Shown in pieces: positions 1 to 9,660 of a stretch of 64,000 nucleotides of DNA (position 1 is its first letter; each line of letters begins with the position of its first letter). The position numbers were made by a program, and so were the translations under genes. This DNA comes from CAWGXZ01 sp963826695 (GTDB taxonomy: Bacteria; Pseudomonadota; Gammaproteobacteria; Burkholderiales; Burkholderiaceae_C): NCBI GenBank assembly GCA_963826695.1, contig CAWGXZ010000003.1, forward strand, positions 496,001 through 560,000, given 5' to 3'. The notes beneath the pieces are model-generated. The model was not told the DNA's origin and did no database searches. It was given only the letters and a program-made list of their open reading frames with translations.

Positions 1-2087
1 GACCGTAAACCTCGTTCCCTGGCCTCGACCCGGGCTCGAGGCCACCACCGAGCCGGCATGCAGCTCGACCAGCTTCTTGACCAGCGTGAGTCCGATCCCG
101 AGGCCCCCTTCCGGTCGGGCGAGCGAGCGCTCGCCTTGCACGAACGGCTCGAACGCACGCTCCAGCAGCGACTGCGACATCCCCACGCCGTTGTCGCTGA
201 CCTCGACCCGAACCGCCGAGTGGTTGCGCGTGACCGAGATTTCGATATGGCCTCTCGGCGCCGTGTACTTGGCGGCGTTGCCCAGCAGGTTGACGAGCAC
301 CTGCGTGAGGCGAACCGAATCGCCGTCGACGAAGACCGCCTGCGGTGCGAGCCTGAGGTCGATCGTGTGATGCTGCGCGTCCAATACGCTGCGCATCGAG
401 TCGACGGCCATCTGCACCAAGGTGTTGATCTCCAGGGGCAGCCGCTCGATCTCGATCTTGCCGGTGGTGATGCGGCTCACGTCCATGAGGTCGTCGACCA
501 GCCGAGTCAGCTGGGTCACCTGCCGGCCGATCATGTCGGCGCAGCGCGCCGTGTGCTGCCGTCCGTCGGGCAGCTTGAGGATGCTGACCGCATTGCGGAT
601 CGGCCCCAGCGGGTTGCGAAGCTCGTGAGAAAGCATCGCAATAAATTCGAGGATGCGCTTTCCTTCGGCTTCCAGATCCTCGATCCGGCGCTGCTCCGAC
701 AGGTCCTTGAGGATGTGAACGAATCCCCGCGGGGGCCCTTCGGCGTCGCGGATCACGGTGATCGACGTCTCCGCCCAGAACCTCGTGCCGTCGGCCCGGA
801 CCTTCCAGCCCTCGCCCTGGAAGAAGCCGGCGTGCAGGGCGGCGCTTCGCTCCGCCTGCGGCCTGTCGGCGTTGCGCTCGTGCTCCGGATAGAGGATTGC
901 TGCATCGCACCCGAGCACCTCGCCTGCCTGCCAGCCAAGCACCCGTTGCGCGGCTGCGTTCCACGACATCACCACCCCGGCCGCGTCGAGCAGGAACATC
1001 GCATGGTCCTTGACGCCGTCGACAACCAGGCGCAGCCGTTCCTCGCTTTCCATCAGCTGCGCCTCGTGGCGTCGGCGTTCGGTCAGATCGCGGGTGACCT
1101 TGGTGAAGCCGATCAGCTCGCCGGTCTCGTCGCGGACCGCGCTGATGACGACGTTGGCCCAGATCAGGGTACCGTCCTTGCGGACGCGCCAACCCTCGTC
1201 CTCGAAGCGGCCGTCGCGGTGGGCCAGCCTGAGCTCCTCCTCAGGCCAGCCACGCTGGATCGCCTCTTCCGTGTAGAAGGTCGAGAAGTGGCGGCCGACG
1301 ATCTCGCTGGCCGAGTAGCCCTTGATGCGCTGCGCGCCCGGATTCCAGCTGGCGATGACGCCCTGCGGATCGAGCATGAAGATCGCATAGTCCTGAACAC
1401 TCTCGATCAGCAGTCGAAGGCTGCGCTCGCTTCGCCGCAGCTGCTCCTCTTGCGCCCGGCGGTCGCTGAGGTCGCGCGTCACCTTCGAATAGCCGAGCAG
1501 GCTGCCCTCGCCGTCCAACAAGGAGGAAATGACGACGTTGGCCCAGTAGGGGCTGCCGTCCTTGCGAACCCGCCAGCCCTCGTCCTCGAAGTGGCCTTGC
1601 TGCAGCGCCTGGCGCAGCTCTTCCTCGGGCCAGCCGGCGGCAACCGCGTGCGGCTCGTAGAACATCGAGAAGTGCCGCCCGACCGCCTCGGCGGCGGTGT
1701 ACTGCGTGATGAGCTGGGCGCCGCTGTTCCACGATGCGATGCGCCCGTCCGGTGCCAGCATGAAGATCGCATAGTCGCGAACACCCTCGACAAGGCGGCG
1801 GAAGATCGCGTCGTCGAGAGCGGGCAGGGGAATGTCGAAGTGCACCGCACCGGTTTGCTTGAGGACCAGTGCCGTCGACCCGCCGGAAGCCTCGTCGAAG
1901 GTGTCCTCTGCGCTGTTGCGCTGCGTATTTTCCTCGCAGGGTTCGGTCTGCCATTGCCAGCAGCCCTCCGTGGAGCCCCCGGCAGGGGCTTGGCCGATGC
2001 CGCAAAAAGCCTGCATGGCGGCGATCATCAGGTCCGCCAGCGCGGATTCGGCGCCAGCCCGAGAGGGGTCGTCAAGAAGGGTTGCAT
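1..2087 (-). CDS. multi-PAS sensor histidine kinase (3' end beyond window)
   Basis: Soluble sensor kinase, read right to left and running off the left edge within the ATPase domain. Three PAS/PAC repeats each contain a WRVRKDG or WKVRADG type motif. They are followed by HisKA with the H-box AMLSHELRNPLGPI and HATPase_c with N-box LLGNAAKYT, DNGVGM and GIGLTLVKK. No membrane segment is visible. The ATG at 2087 has a strong ribosome site (AGGAG, 8 bases upstream), but its frame stops after 19 codons. The PAS frame is open from further upstream, so one base seems lost or gained between about 2030 and 2085. If that is not so, the first in-frame ATG is at 2028. The ligand and partner regulator are unknown. 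Confidence is high for the family and low for the exact start. Confidence 0.85.
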
Positions 2088-2254
2088 TTGTTCGTCTCCT
2101 GCGCAGGGCCAACCAGGCCGCGCCTGTCGATGCAGGTACAAATTGAAGCACTGCACTTCCCAGTGCAGCTAGGCAAAAGGCTTACGCCGTCACGGTCGGA
2201 ATACCTACCCGGCCACGCCGCACCCACGCGGGCGTTCAACGCCCGACCTCAGAG

Positions 2255-4777
2255 TCAGAACGCGCTGGCCACGAAGGTGTTGCGACCCGCCGACTTGGCG
2301 CCGTACAGGTCGCGGTCGGCACGCGCGAGAAGGGCCTCGGCGCTCTCACCCCGCCCCTCGTAGTACGCCACGCCCAGACTGGCCGTGACAGCCAGCGTCT
2401 GGCCGGCAACGTGCATCGGCAGGCGGATCGCCTCGACGAGTTTTCCGGCAACGATCGAGGCTTCCTGGACCGTATCGACGCCCTCCAGGATGGCGACGAA
2501 CTCGTCGCCGGCCAAGCGCGCGGCCAGATCGGTGACGCGAACCCCCCGCTGCAGGCGGCCCCCGAATTCCTTCAGCACGTCGTCGCCGGCACCGTGCCCC
2601 AGCGAGTCGTTGATCGACTTGAAGTGGTCGATGTCCATGAAGATCAGCGCCATCGGGCGTTTGCTGCGGCGGCTGCGCGCCATCGCTTGCCCGAGCCGCT
2701 GCTCGAACTGGCGCCGATTGGGCAGACCGGTGAGCGCGTCGACCTGGGCGAGCTGAAGCAGGTGCTTCTCCGCGGCCTTGCTGGCAGTGACATCGGTGCT
2801 CAAGGCATAGACGCCCGCCACATGGCCGTCCGGCCTTACATCGGGTACCAGCACGGTTTGCAGGTTGCGCACGACGCCGAGCGTGTTGCAGACGGATTCG
2901 AATTCGACGCGTTGGCCAGCAAGTGACGTTGCCAGCATGTCCGAGCGCTCCTCGTAGATCGACATGCCCAGCTCGGCAACCGGCTTCCCCTTCAACTGCT
3001 CCGAGTCGACGCCCATCCACTGTTCGAAGGTCTGGTTCGCGAACATGAGCTTGCGTTCGTTGCTGATGTAGCCGATCAGGACGGGCAGGTTGTCAGCGAT
3101 GGCACGCTGGCGTTTCTCGCTCGACGCGATCTCGCGCTGGGCTGCCGCGAGCTGCGCCACCAGCGGACGCACCTGGCTGCGCAGCGCCCACCAGCCGACC
3201 GCCACCAGCCCGGCGAGCAAAAGGCCCAGCATGTTCAATCGCTCGCGCAACGGAGCAAGTGCGGTTTCGACGTTCGCCTTCACCACCAGGCCAAGCCCGG
3301 TCGACCCGATCGGCGCGTAGGCTGCAACCACGGCAATGCCTCGCAAGTCCCGGGTCACCAGAACACCGACCTGACCCAGCAACGCCCGGTTCATCGGAAG
3401 GTTGGGCTGCCCGTCGGCACGCCACATCGGAACCACGAACGGCTTTGCATAGAAACGGGACGGGACGCACGAGGCGATGTTGTCAACGCGGTTGCACACC
3501 AGCGCATCGGACGAGTCACTGGCCCGGCGGATGTTGGCAACCAGCGTGTCGAACAGCGGCAGCGCCTGTTCGGTGACGATTCGGCCGACTTCCACCCCTT
3601 GCACCATGACCGGGTGCTGTGAAAACAGCATGTAGCCGTCCTTCCAGACGAGCTTGCTGCCGGCAAATCCAGGTGAAAGCGCAAGCGTGACATCGTCGGG
3701 TTCGACGATCAGTTTGCCGACGGTGACGACTTCCGAGCCCGAGTTGCTTTCGAAACGAACGCCGGAAACGCCGGCGGTCAGAAAGTCCTGCCCCACTCGC
3801 CGCAGGCGTTGGACGTTCTCCGGGTCGCCGGGCTTCGAACGCAGTTCGTCGAGCGCGCGAACGACGACAGGACGGGTCGCGACGATTCGCGGAAACCAGG
3901 CCGACACTTCCAGCGTGTTGGTCAGACCGTCTGCATTCGTCGTTGCCGTGAGGAGCAGGCCCTTGGCTTCGGATTGTTCGTAGGCCCGCTGGAGCACCGC
4001 AAAGCCCCCCACGCCCGCCGCGATGGCGACGCCGCACAGAACGGCGATCGACCGCTGACCGATTCGTTGCTCGTGGTGCTGGATGCCTGCACTGGGTTCG
4101 GCAATCCAGCGCTCGTGCAACAGCCAGAGACCGACCGACAGCAGTGCCAGTCCGTACGCCACCGGGAGCGGCATCCGGTTGGCAGATCCGAGCCTGTGGA
4201 GCTGCTCGAGGTTCAGCACGTAACCGATGCAGCCGGCCGCGCCGATGAGGGAGACGCCGACAATCAAGCCCATCGCCAGTCGACGCCGCAGCCGGGTCGC
4301 CGGACGCAACAGTATCTGAAAGGCACACGCTCCGAAGGCAAACGCCACGCAGGCGTTCGGCGAGATGCGCCCCGGGAACGGGTTCGTCGGCGTGGGTCCG
4401 ACGCCCGCACGCACGAAGTCGATGCCGAGATTCACGTCGGCGAGATGCTCCATCAGCATCAGCGTCGGAAATGCGCCAAGGAGCACGACGCAGCCGAGGA
4501 CGACTTTGCGCGATGACGGGCCGAACGCAGCCTTCCGATCGGTGCCGAGCAGCATGCAGGCGATGCCGCTTGCCAGGAACAGGATCGACGCGACGAGCGC
4601 CGTTTCCGAGAAGCCGGGAATGTGCTGCTCCAGCGCAGCCACTCCGAACGCAGCGCGGATCGTGGCCATTGCGCCGAGCAGCAGAAGCGTTAGGCCGATC
4701 CACTGAGGTCCGGTCGGTCTAGGCGGCAATTCGACCATCAACAACAGGTTGAGTGAACGAATGGTCTCCTTGTCCAT
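2255..4777 (-). CDS. membrane diguanylate cyclase with PAS domain (AGDEF variant)
   Basis: An 840-residue protein predicted to make cyclic di-GMP. About seven hydrophobic helices fill residues 20-260. A roughly 230-residue extracytoplasmic segment follows, then another helix near 510, a PAS domain (about 545-665) and a C-terminal GGDEF domain (about 675-835). The active-site loop reads LAGDEF: the first Gly of GGDEF is Ala, a change seen in some active cyclases. The allosteric I-site RVTD lies five residues before it, so product inhibition is likely. DIDHFKSINDSLGH is typical. The gene ends 167 bases from the preceding kinase start on the same strand, so they may share a transcript. The signal sensed by the periplasmic part cannot be read from sequence. 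Confidence 0.9.
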   Translation of the reverse strand: MDKETIRSLNLLLMVELPPRPTGPQWIGLTLLLLGAMATIRAAFGVAALEQHIPGFSETALVASILFLASGIACMLLGTDRKAAFGPSSRKVVLGCVVLLGAFPTLMLMEHLADVNLGIDFVRAGVGPTPTNPFPGRISPNACVAFAFGACAFQILLRPATRLRRRLAMGLIVGVSLIGAAGCIGYVLNLEQLHRLGSANRMPLPVAYGLALLSVGLWLLHERWIAEPSAGIQHHEQRIGQRSIAVLCGVAIAAGVGGFAVLQRAYEQSEAKGLLLTATTNADGLTNTLEVSAWFPRIVATRPVVVRALDELRSKPGDPENVQRLRRVGQDFLTAGVSGVRFESNSGSEVVTVGKLIVEPDDVTLALSPGFAGSKLVWKDGYMLFSQHPVMVQGVEVGRIVTEQALPLFDTLVANIRRASDSSDALVCNRVDNIASCVPSRFYAKPFVVPMWRADGQPNLPMNRALLGQVGVLVTRDLRGIAVVAAYAPIGSTGLGLVVKANVETALAPLRERLNMLGLLLAGLVAVGWWALRSQVRPLVAQLAAAQREIASSEKRQRAIADNLPVLIGYISNERKLMFANQTFEQWMGVDSEQLKGKPVAELGMSIYEERSDMLATSLAGQRVEFESVCNTLGVVRNLQTVLVPDVRPDGHVAGVYALSTDVTASKAAEKHLLQLAQVDALTGLPNRRQFEQRLGQAMARSRRSKRPMALIFMDIDHFKSINDSLGHGAGDDVLKEFGGRLQRGVRVTDLAARLAGDEFVAILEGVDTVQEASIVAGKLVEAIRLPMHVAGQTLAVTASLGVAYYEGRGESAEALLARADRDLYGAKSAGRNTFVASAF

Positions 4778-5180
4778 AAATTGATCTTCCGAACCGTGGG
4801 AGTTGCTACCGGCTCAGAATTCCAATCTCCCACGGATTTTCATGGACCTGCAGCCGTCGAACTTCAGGCCAGACCCCTTGCGGGATTGTTGAAGCACGCC
4901 TTTTTCCGCCGCCGATTCTGGGCTTGGAGGGGGCACGTGCCTTAGGTGAATTTCGTACGCGCGACACTTCTGGTCGACTCTAGCGGGGTCTGCCAACGGC
5001 GTTCTGCCGGCCGGACCGACCTTTACCCAAGGGTCTGTCCGGGTCGGCACAGAAGTTGCTCGGCATGATGACGGGCCGGGGGGCAGGTCGAGGGGTGCAC
5101 GATTCGCGTTGCCATGGCGGGAAGGTCGAGCGGTGCAGGTTGAAAATCCAGGTGAGAAGCAGGGGTTGGCAATCGGCGGC
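4778..5180. other. intergenic region, no gene recognised
   Basis: About 400 bases between the divergent cyclase and copA genes. Short open frames exist on the minus strand, but none shows a domain or convincing start. The only site I can support is the copA promoter immediately to the right. Confidence 0.5.
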
Positions 5181-5211
5181 TTGACATTGCCACCGTGGGA
5201 ACCCTGACGAT
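5181..5211 (+). promoter_or_regulatory. CueR-type copA promoter with 19-bp spacer
   Basis: A TTGACA -35 hexamer (5181-5186) and a weak GACGAT -10 (5206-5211) are separated by 19 bases, the overlong spacing typical of MerR-family activation. The spacer holds the near-perfect dyad TTGCCACCGTGGGAA (5187-5201), resembling known CueR boxes. It lies 35 bases before the copA start, and cueR is the next gene downstream, so the assignment is coherent. Inference from sequence only. Confidence 0.75.
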
Positions 5212-5245
5212 GCAGGCCTCCGAAGACCTTGCGCAAGGACATGCC

Positions 5246-7721
5246 ATGAACACCGCTGCACCGACAGAACCCGACGGCATCGAGATTCAGGTCACGGGAA
5301 TGACCTGCTCATCCTGCGTCGCCCGGGTGGAAAGGGCGCTCAACGCCGTGGCAGGCGTACAGGGGGCGAGCGTCAACCCGGCTACCGAGAAGGCCATGGT
5401 CCAGGCCGGGCCCGACATCGGCGTCGACGTCCTGGTCGCCGCCGTGCGCAAGGCCGGCTACGACGTCGCCAGCCAGCGGCACGTCCTGAAGGTCGAGGGC
5501 ATGAGCTGCGCATCGTGCGTGGCCCGGGTCGAAAAGGCGCTGCTGAAGGTGCCCGGGGTGTCGGGTGCGTCGGTGAACCTGGCCACGGAGGTGGCCTCGG
5601 TCGAGGCGCTGTCGACGACTCCGTCGGCCGCTTTGAAGGCTGCCATCCAGAAGGCCGGCTATCGCGCGAAGGATGTCCAGGACACCCCGCCCGCGCCGAA
5701 GGCTTGGTTGCCGGCGTGGTGGCCGGTCGCACTCGGCGCTGCGCTGACGCTGCCCCTGGTCGCGCCGATGCTGCTGCAAACGTTCGGCATCGAGGGGATG
5801 CTGCCCGGCTGGCTGCAATGGCTGCTCGCCACGCCGGTGCAGTTCTGGCTCGGCTGGCGCTTCTACCGTGCCGGCTACAGGGCGGTGCTCGCCGGCACCG
5901 GCAACATGGACCTGCTGGTCGCCCTCGGCACGTCGGCCGCGTACGGTCTCTCGGTGTACCTGTTGTGGCGGCATGCCGCCCACGGCATGCCGCACCTGTA
6001 TTTCGAAGCGTCGGCCGCGGTCATCACCCTGGTGCTGCTCGGCAAGTGGCTGGAAGGCCGCGCCAAGCGACAAACCGCCGATGCGATCCGTGCCCTGAAC
6101 GCGCTGCGCCCGGCGATGGCCCGCGTGCGACGCGGCGACGCCGAGGTCGAGGTCCCCGTCGACCAGGTCGCAGTGGGCGACCTGGTCGTGGTGCGTGCGG
6201 GTGAGCGCGTCGCGGTGGACGGCGAGGTGACCGAAGGGCGAAGCCACGTCGACGAGTCCCTCATCACGGGCGAGAGCCTGCCGGTCGCCAAGGGCATCGG
6301 CGACAAGGTGACCGGCGGCTCGATCAACGCCGACGGCGTGCTGGCGGTCAGGACACTCGCGGTCGGCACCGAAACGACGCTGGCCCGAATCATCCGCATG
6401 GTCGAGCAGGCGCAAGCCGCGAAGGCACCCATCCAGCGCGTCGTCGATCGTGTCAGCGCGGTGTTCGTTCCGGTCGTGCTGGCGATCGCGCTGCTGACCT
6501 TGATCGGCTGGGGGATGCTCGGCGGCGACTGGGAACACGCGCTCATCAATGCCGTGGCCGTCCTGGTCATCGCCTGCCCGTGCGCGCTGGGCCTGGCCAC
6601 GCCCACGGCGATCATGGCCGGCACCGGGGTGGCTGCGCGCCAGGGCATCCTGATCAAGGATGCGCAGGCACTCGAGCTTGCGCACGCGGTCACGACCGTG
6701 GCCTTCGACAAGACCGGCACGCTGACCGAAGGACGACCCTCGCTGGTCGCGGTGCTGGCGGCCAGCGGGTTCGCACGCGACGACGTGCTGCGCCTGGCGG
6801 CATCGCTGCAGACGACGAGCGACCATCCCCTCGCGCACGCCGTGATGGACACGGTTCGCGCGGAGCGTCTGGCGGTGCCCGAGGCGCGCGATGCCCGGGC
6901 GTTGCCGGGACGGGGTCTCGAGGCGACGGTGGACGGCCAGCTGCTCACGTTGGGCAGCAGCCGCCTGCTCCGGGAGCTGGACCTGGCGGCTGGTGCGCTG
7001 GCTGCCGAAGCGACCCGGCTCGAGAACGAAGGCCGGACGATTTCCTGGCTGGTCCGCAAGGACGGCGACCGCTGCCGAACTCCTCGGTCTGCTGGCCTTC
7101 GGCGACGGGGTCAAGCCGGCTGCGCAGCAGGCCGTCGCGCGGCTGCACCAGCTGGGCATCCGCACGGTCATGCTGACCGGAGACAACCAGGGCAGCGCCC
7201 GCGCTGTCGCTCGGGAACTCGGCATCGACGACGTGCGTGCCGAGGTGCTGCCCGGCGACAAGGCGGCGATCGTCCAGGCGCTGCGCACAGCCGGCCAGGT
7301 GGTGGCGATGGTCGGCGACGGCATCAACGACGCGCCGGCACTTGCCGCAGCCGATGTGGGCATCGCCATGTCGACCGGCACCGACGTGGCGATGGAGACG
7401 GCCGGCATCACGCTGATGCGCGGCGATCCGCGCCTGGTCGCCGATGCGATCGACGTCTCGCGCCGCACCTACGCCAAGATCAAGCAGAACCTGGGGTGGG
7501 CGTTTGCATACAACGTGCTCGGCATCCCGCTGGCTGCGTTCGGCATGCTCAGCCCGGTGATCGCCGGCGCCGCGATGGCCTTCAGCAGCGTCAGCGTGGT
7601 CGCCAATGCGCTGTTGCTGCGTCGCTGGCGCTCGCTGCAGCAGCAGTCGCAGCCCGGGCCGGCACCGATGTCCGCTGCCCGTCCGGTCCCTGTCCGAGGA
7701 GAAGCCCCATGGACCTCATGA
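5246..7721 (+). CDS. copA: Cu(I)-exporting P1B-type ATPase CopA (one apparent frameshift)
   Basis: Copper-translocating P-type ATPase of the inner membrane. Two N-terminal metal-binding domains carry MTCSSC and MSCASC. The core has LITGESLP (actuator), the transport motif ACPCALGLATP, the phosphorylated Asp in AFDKTGTLTEG, the nucleotide-binding SDHPLAHAV and the hinge VGDGINDAPAL, with a C-terminal MAFSSVSVV helix. The start at 5246 has AAGGA just upstream and lies after the CueR promoter; an in-frame GTG at 5195 is inside the promoter and is rejected. The frame breaks near 7068-7075, where removing or adding one base restores an unbroken family match through to 7721. All catalytic motifs are intact, so sequence error is more likely than decay. 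The end overlaps cueR by 13 bases. Confidence 0.93.
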
Positions 7722-8173
7722 ACATCGGCGAAGCCGCCAAGGCCTCGGGTGTCTCGGCCAAGATGATCCGCCACTACGAGCGTGTCGACCTCGTTCCGCA
7801 GGCGCACCGCACCGACGCCGGCTACCGGCAGTACAGCGGCGACGAGGTGGGCACGCTGCGCTTCATCCGGCAGGCGCGCGACCTCGGTTTTTCGATCGAG
7901 GAGATCCGCAAGTTGCTCGGCTTGTGGCAGAACCGCCAACGCCCGAGCCGCGAGGTAAAGGCGCTGGCACAGGCACACATCCAGGAGATCGACACCAAGC
8001 TGCACGAGCTGCAGGCGATGAAGGCAACGCTCGAGCACCTGGTGCACCGCTGCAACGGCGACGAGCGGCCGGACTGCCCGATCATCGACAACCTGGCGGA
8101 CGAAACGCGGGCTGTCGGGTCGGTCGACTCCCGGCGCATGCAGGGCAAGGGACTGCGCTCCGGCCGTCGCTGA
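7709..8173 (+). CDS. cueR: copper-responsive MerR-family activator CueR
   Basis: A 154-residue MerR regulator sensing Cu(I). The N-terminal winged helix begins MNIGEAAKASGVSAKMIRHY, a dimerisation helix follows, and the metal loop CNGDERPDC has the C-x7-C spacing of CueR. The start at 7709 has GAGGAGAAG upstream; ATG 7718 is an alternative. The gene overlaps copA and probably shares its promoter, giving autoregulated copper efflux. Because of the copA frame break the cueR frame also reads through from copA, which could be mistaken for an ATPase-MerR fusion. It is not one. Confidence 0.93.
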   Translation: MDLMNIGEAAKASGVSAKMIRHYERVDLVPQAHRTDAGYRQYSGDEVGTLRFIRQARDLGFSIEEIRKLLGLWQNRQRPSREVKALAQAHIQEIDTKLHELQAMKATLEHLVHRCNGDERPDCPIIDNLADETRAVGSVDSRRMQGKGLRSGRR

Positions 8174-8260
8174 ACGCGGTTGCTCACGACCGGCGCCGTC
8201 GGAACGACGCGCCGATCGGTGCCGCGAAGCAGGACCGCGGCGCGAATGCGGCGAGAGCCC

Positions 8261-8685
8261 TTACAGCACGGAGCGGTGCGCAGAGGACCCGCCCAACACA
8301 CCCTGGTGGAGGGGAGGCTGGCGAGCGAGCCAATTGCGCGACTCGGCGACCGTCGTGAAGCTTTTCGTCTCGTTGGTGGTTGGAAACGCGCCTGGCGTGC
8401 TGCCATTCGACAGCGCAAACAAATCGGCGTCGGTGGTCACCAGCAACACCCGGATGTTCGGATTGCTGTACCACGACCCGATCCGGCTCACCAGGATCCG
8501 GAACATCGAATCGGCGTCGAAGGTGTGCGTTCCCACGTCGAGGAAGTCGTTCAGGATGAACCTGATGCCGTCGAAACGAGGATGGGCCGCGACTTGCTCG
8601 ACCGACTCGGCCAACTGGTTGCCCGACACGTCGCCCCAGAAATGCTTGACCACGCCTCCGGCTCCCATGTCAACTCGTAGGGCAT
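8261..8685 (-). CDS. small conserved protein of unknown function (apparent frameshift near start)
   Basis: About 140 residues starting MPYELTWEP, then in another frame GVVKHFWGDVSGNQL and LNDFLDVG. The two pieces join if one base is removed near 8655-8668, and together they resemble short soluble proteins of alpha/beta (SpoIIAA-like) fold that I recall only as hypothetical. An alternating strand/helix pattern (RVLLVTTDADLFAL) supports a STAS-like fold, but no catalytic residue is evident. It is convergent with copA-cueR. No function is assigned. Confidence 0.6.
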
Positions 8686-8797
8686 CGAAGACTCCAGTGG
8701 GCGGCGCCGGTGAACGGCATTGCGGGGGTGATACGCCGAGGGCAGTCTAGCGGGCATTGGCGTGCGTGCGGGCGCACCTGGGTTGAGCACCGTCGAC

Positions 8798-8830
8798 CAA
8801 AAAAAAGCCCGGCGCATGCACCGGGCTTTC
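8798..8830 (-). terminator. rho-independent terminator of the phasin gene
   Basis: On the minus strand AAAGCCCGG and CCGGGCTTT form a stem of about nine pairs around a short loop, followed by a run of eight T. It sits about 30 bases after the phasin stop. Confidence 0.9.
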
Positions 8831-8862
8831 AGAGGTTGCCGCAAGGCGGCCACGCCGTCGAC

Positions 8863-9399
8863 TCAGGTCGCGGCAACCGTCTTGGTCGCGCGGGCCGCCT
8901 TGCCGGCTTCGGTCGTCAGCGCCAGCAGGTTCTCCTCGGCAGCGTCGCCTGCCTGCTTCGCCACCTTGGTGACGCTGTCGTAGACGCTCTTCGCAGCCGC
9001 CATCGACGACTCGGCGATGCGGCCGCTGATCGGCGCGTTCTGCACAGCCGTGTCGACCGCAGCGGCAACCTTGCGCTGGTTCTCCGCGAAGGCGCCTTCG
9101 TAAACCTCGGCCATCTCGGCACGGGTCTGGCTCAGGATGTCGATGACGTGATGGGCGTACGACGCCACCTTGCCGCCCATCGGCTTGACGATGCTGTTGC
9201 GCAGCGTGATGAACTGCTCGAAGGTGCGGACAGACGTGGCAGCGGTGGCGGCATCGCCCGCTTCGCTCAGCGAGGTCTTGAAAGCCTGCACATTCAGCCC
9301 GACCAGCTTTTCGACACCCGCGAACGCCTTGGTCCTGAGGACCGCGGCGGTTTCGAGGTTGGCCTTGCTGGTTTCGATGATCTGTTCGTTGGTAATCAT
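8863..9399 (-). CDS. phaP: phasin family protein (PHA granule surface protein)
   Basis: A 178-residue amphipathic helical protein, opening MITNEQIIETSKANLE, with Ala-rich heptads (FAGVEKLVGLNVQAFK) and an Ala/Lys tail typical of phasin_2 proteins that coat polyhydroxyalkanoate granules. It has no signal peptide or membrane helix and no cysteine. The start at 9399 is preceded by AGAAAG. An upstream in-frame start at 9444 would cut into a putative operator and is not preferred. It is a single-gene unit with its own terminator and a promoter region carrying two TGC dyads. It implies that the host stores PHA, although no PHA synthase lies in this window. Confidence 0.9.
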   Translation of the reverse strand: MITNEQIIETSKANLETAAVLRTKAFAGVEKLVGLNVQAFKTSLSEAGDAATAATSVRTFEQFITLRNSIVKPMGGKVASYAHHVIDILSQTRAEMAEVYEGAFAENQRKVAAAVDTAVQNAPISGRIAESSMAAAKSVYDSVTKVAKQAGDAAEENLLALTTEAGKAARATKTVAAT

Positions 9400-9435
9400 G
9401 GGAATTCTTTCTGCGATGTACGGTGCTTGAGCAAA

Positions 9436-9452
9436 TTGCTGCACCGCAACAA
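9436..9452. promoter_or_regulatory. proximal TGC dyad, candidate PhaR operator
   Basis: TTGCTGCACCGCAACAA is an inverted repeat about 40 bases before the phasin start. PhaR repressors of betaproteobacteria bind TGC-rich sites before phasin genes. The match is by analogy, not a verified motif. Confidence 0.5.
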
Positions 9453-9490
9453 ACGCAAGTATGCGCCATGCAAACGTAAAACGCTATCTA

Positions 9491-9505
9491 TGTTGCGGTG
9501 CAACA
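9491..9505. promoter_or_regulatory. distal TGC dyad, candidate PhaR operator
   Basis: TGTTGCGGTGCAACA is a perfect inverted repeat (TGTTGC/GCAACA, 3-base centre). Its centre lies 54 bases from that of the proximal copy, about five helical turns, so a regulator could bind both on one face. Confidence 0.5.
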
Positions 9506-9608
9506 ATTATTTCGGCGCCAGGCAGTGAATGCGGGACACGGGGCTTCCGGTCGATTGGAAGCCCGGTGAAGGGCACCGCAGCGTCGGTCGCTGCCTGCCA
9601 CTCGACGA

Positions 9609-9644
9609 CGTGTTCGACCCGCAGCCTCACGCGGGTCGAACACG
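9609..9644. terminator. strong stem-loop between katG and the phasin promoter
   Basis: CGTGTTCGACCCGC and its exact complement form a 14-bp stem around an 8-base loop, 17 bases after the katG stop. No T-run follows, so it may be a 3' stabilising or rho-assisted structure rather than a classic intrinsic terminator. Confidence 0.55.
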
Positions 9645-9660
9645 GGCGCCTGCGCTCGCT

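Noticed and set aside
58..2172. A 704-residue plus-strand frame without known domains
   Set aside because: It lies opposite the PAS/HisKA/HATPase kinase and reflects third-position GC bias. The minus strand carries all family motifs.
4814..5261. Minus-strand frames upstream of copA
   Set aside because: They overlap the copA promoter and start region and show no recognisable feature.
5195..8173. An apparent CopA-MerR fusion protein
   Set aside because: The frame reads through only because copA breaks near 7070. The ATPase C-terminus is in another frame, and cueR has its own ribosome site.
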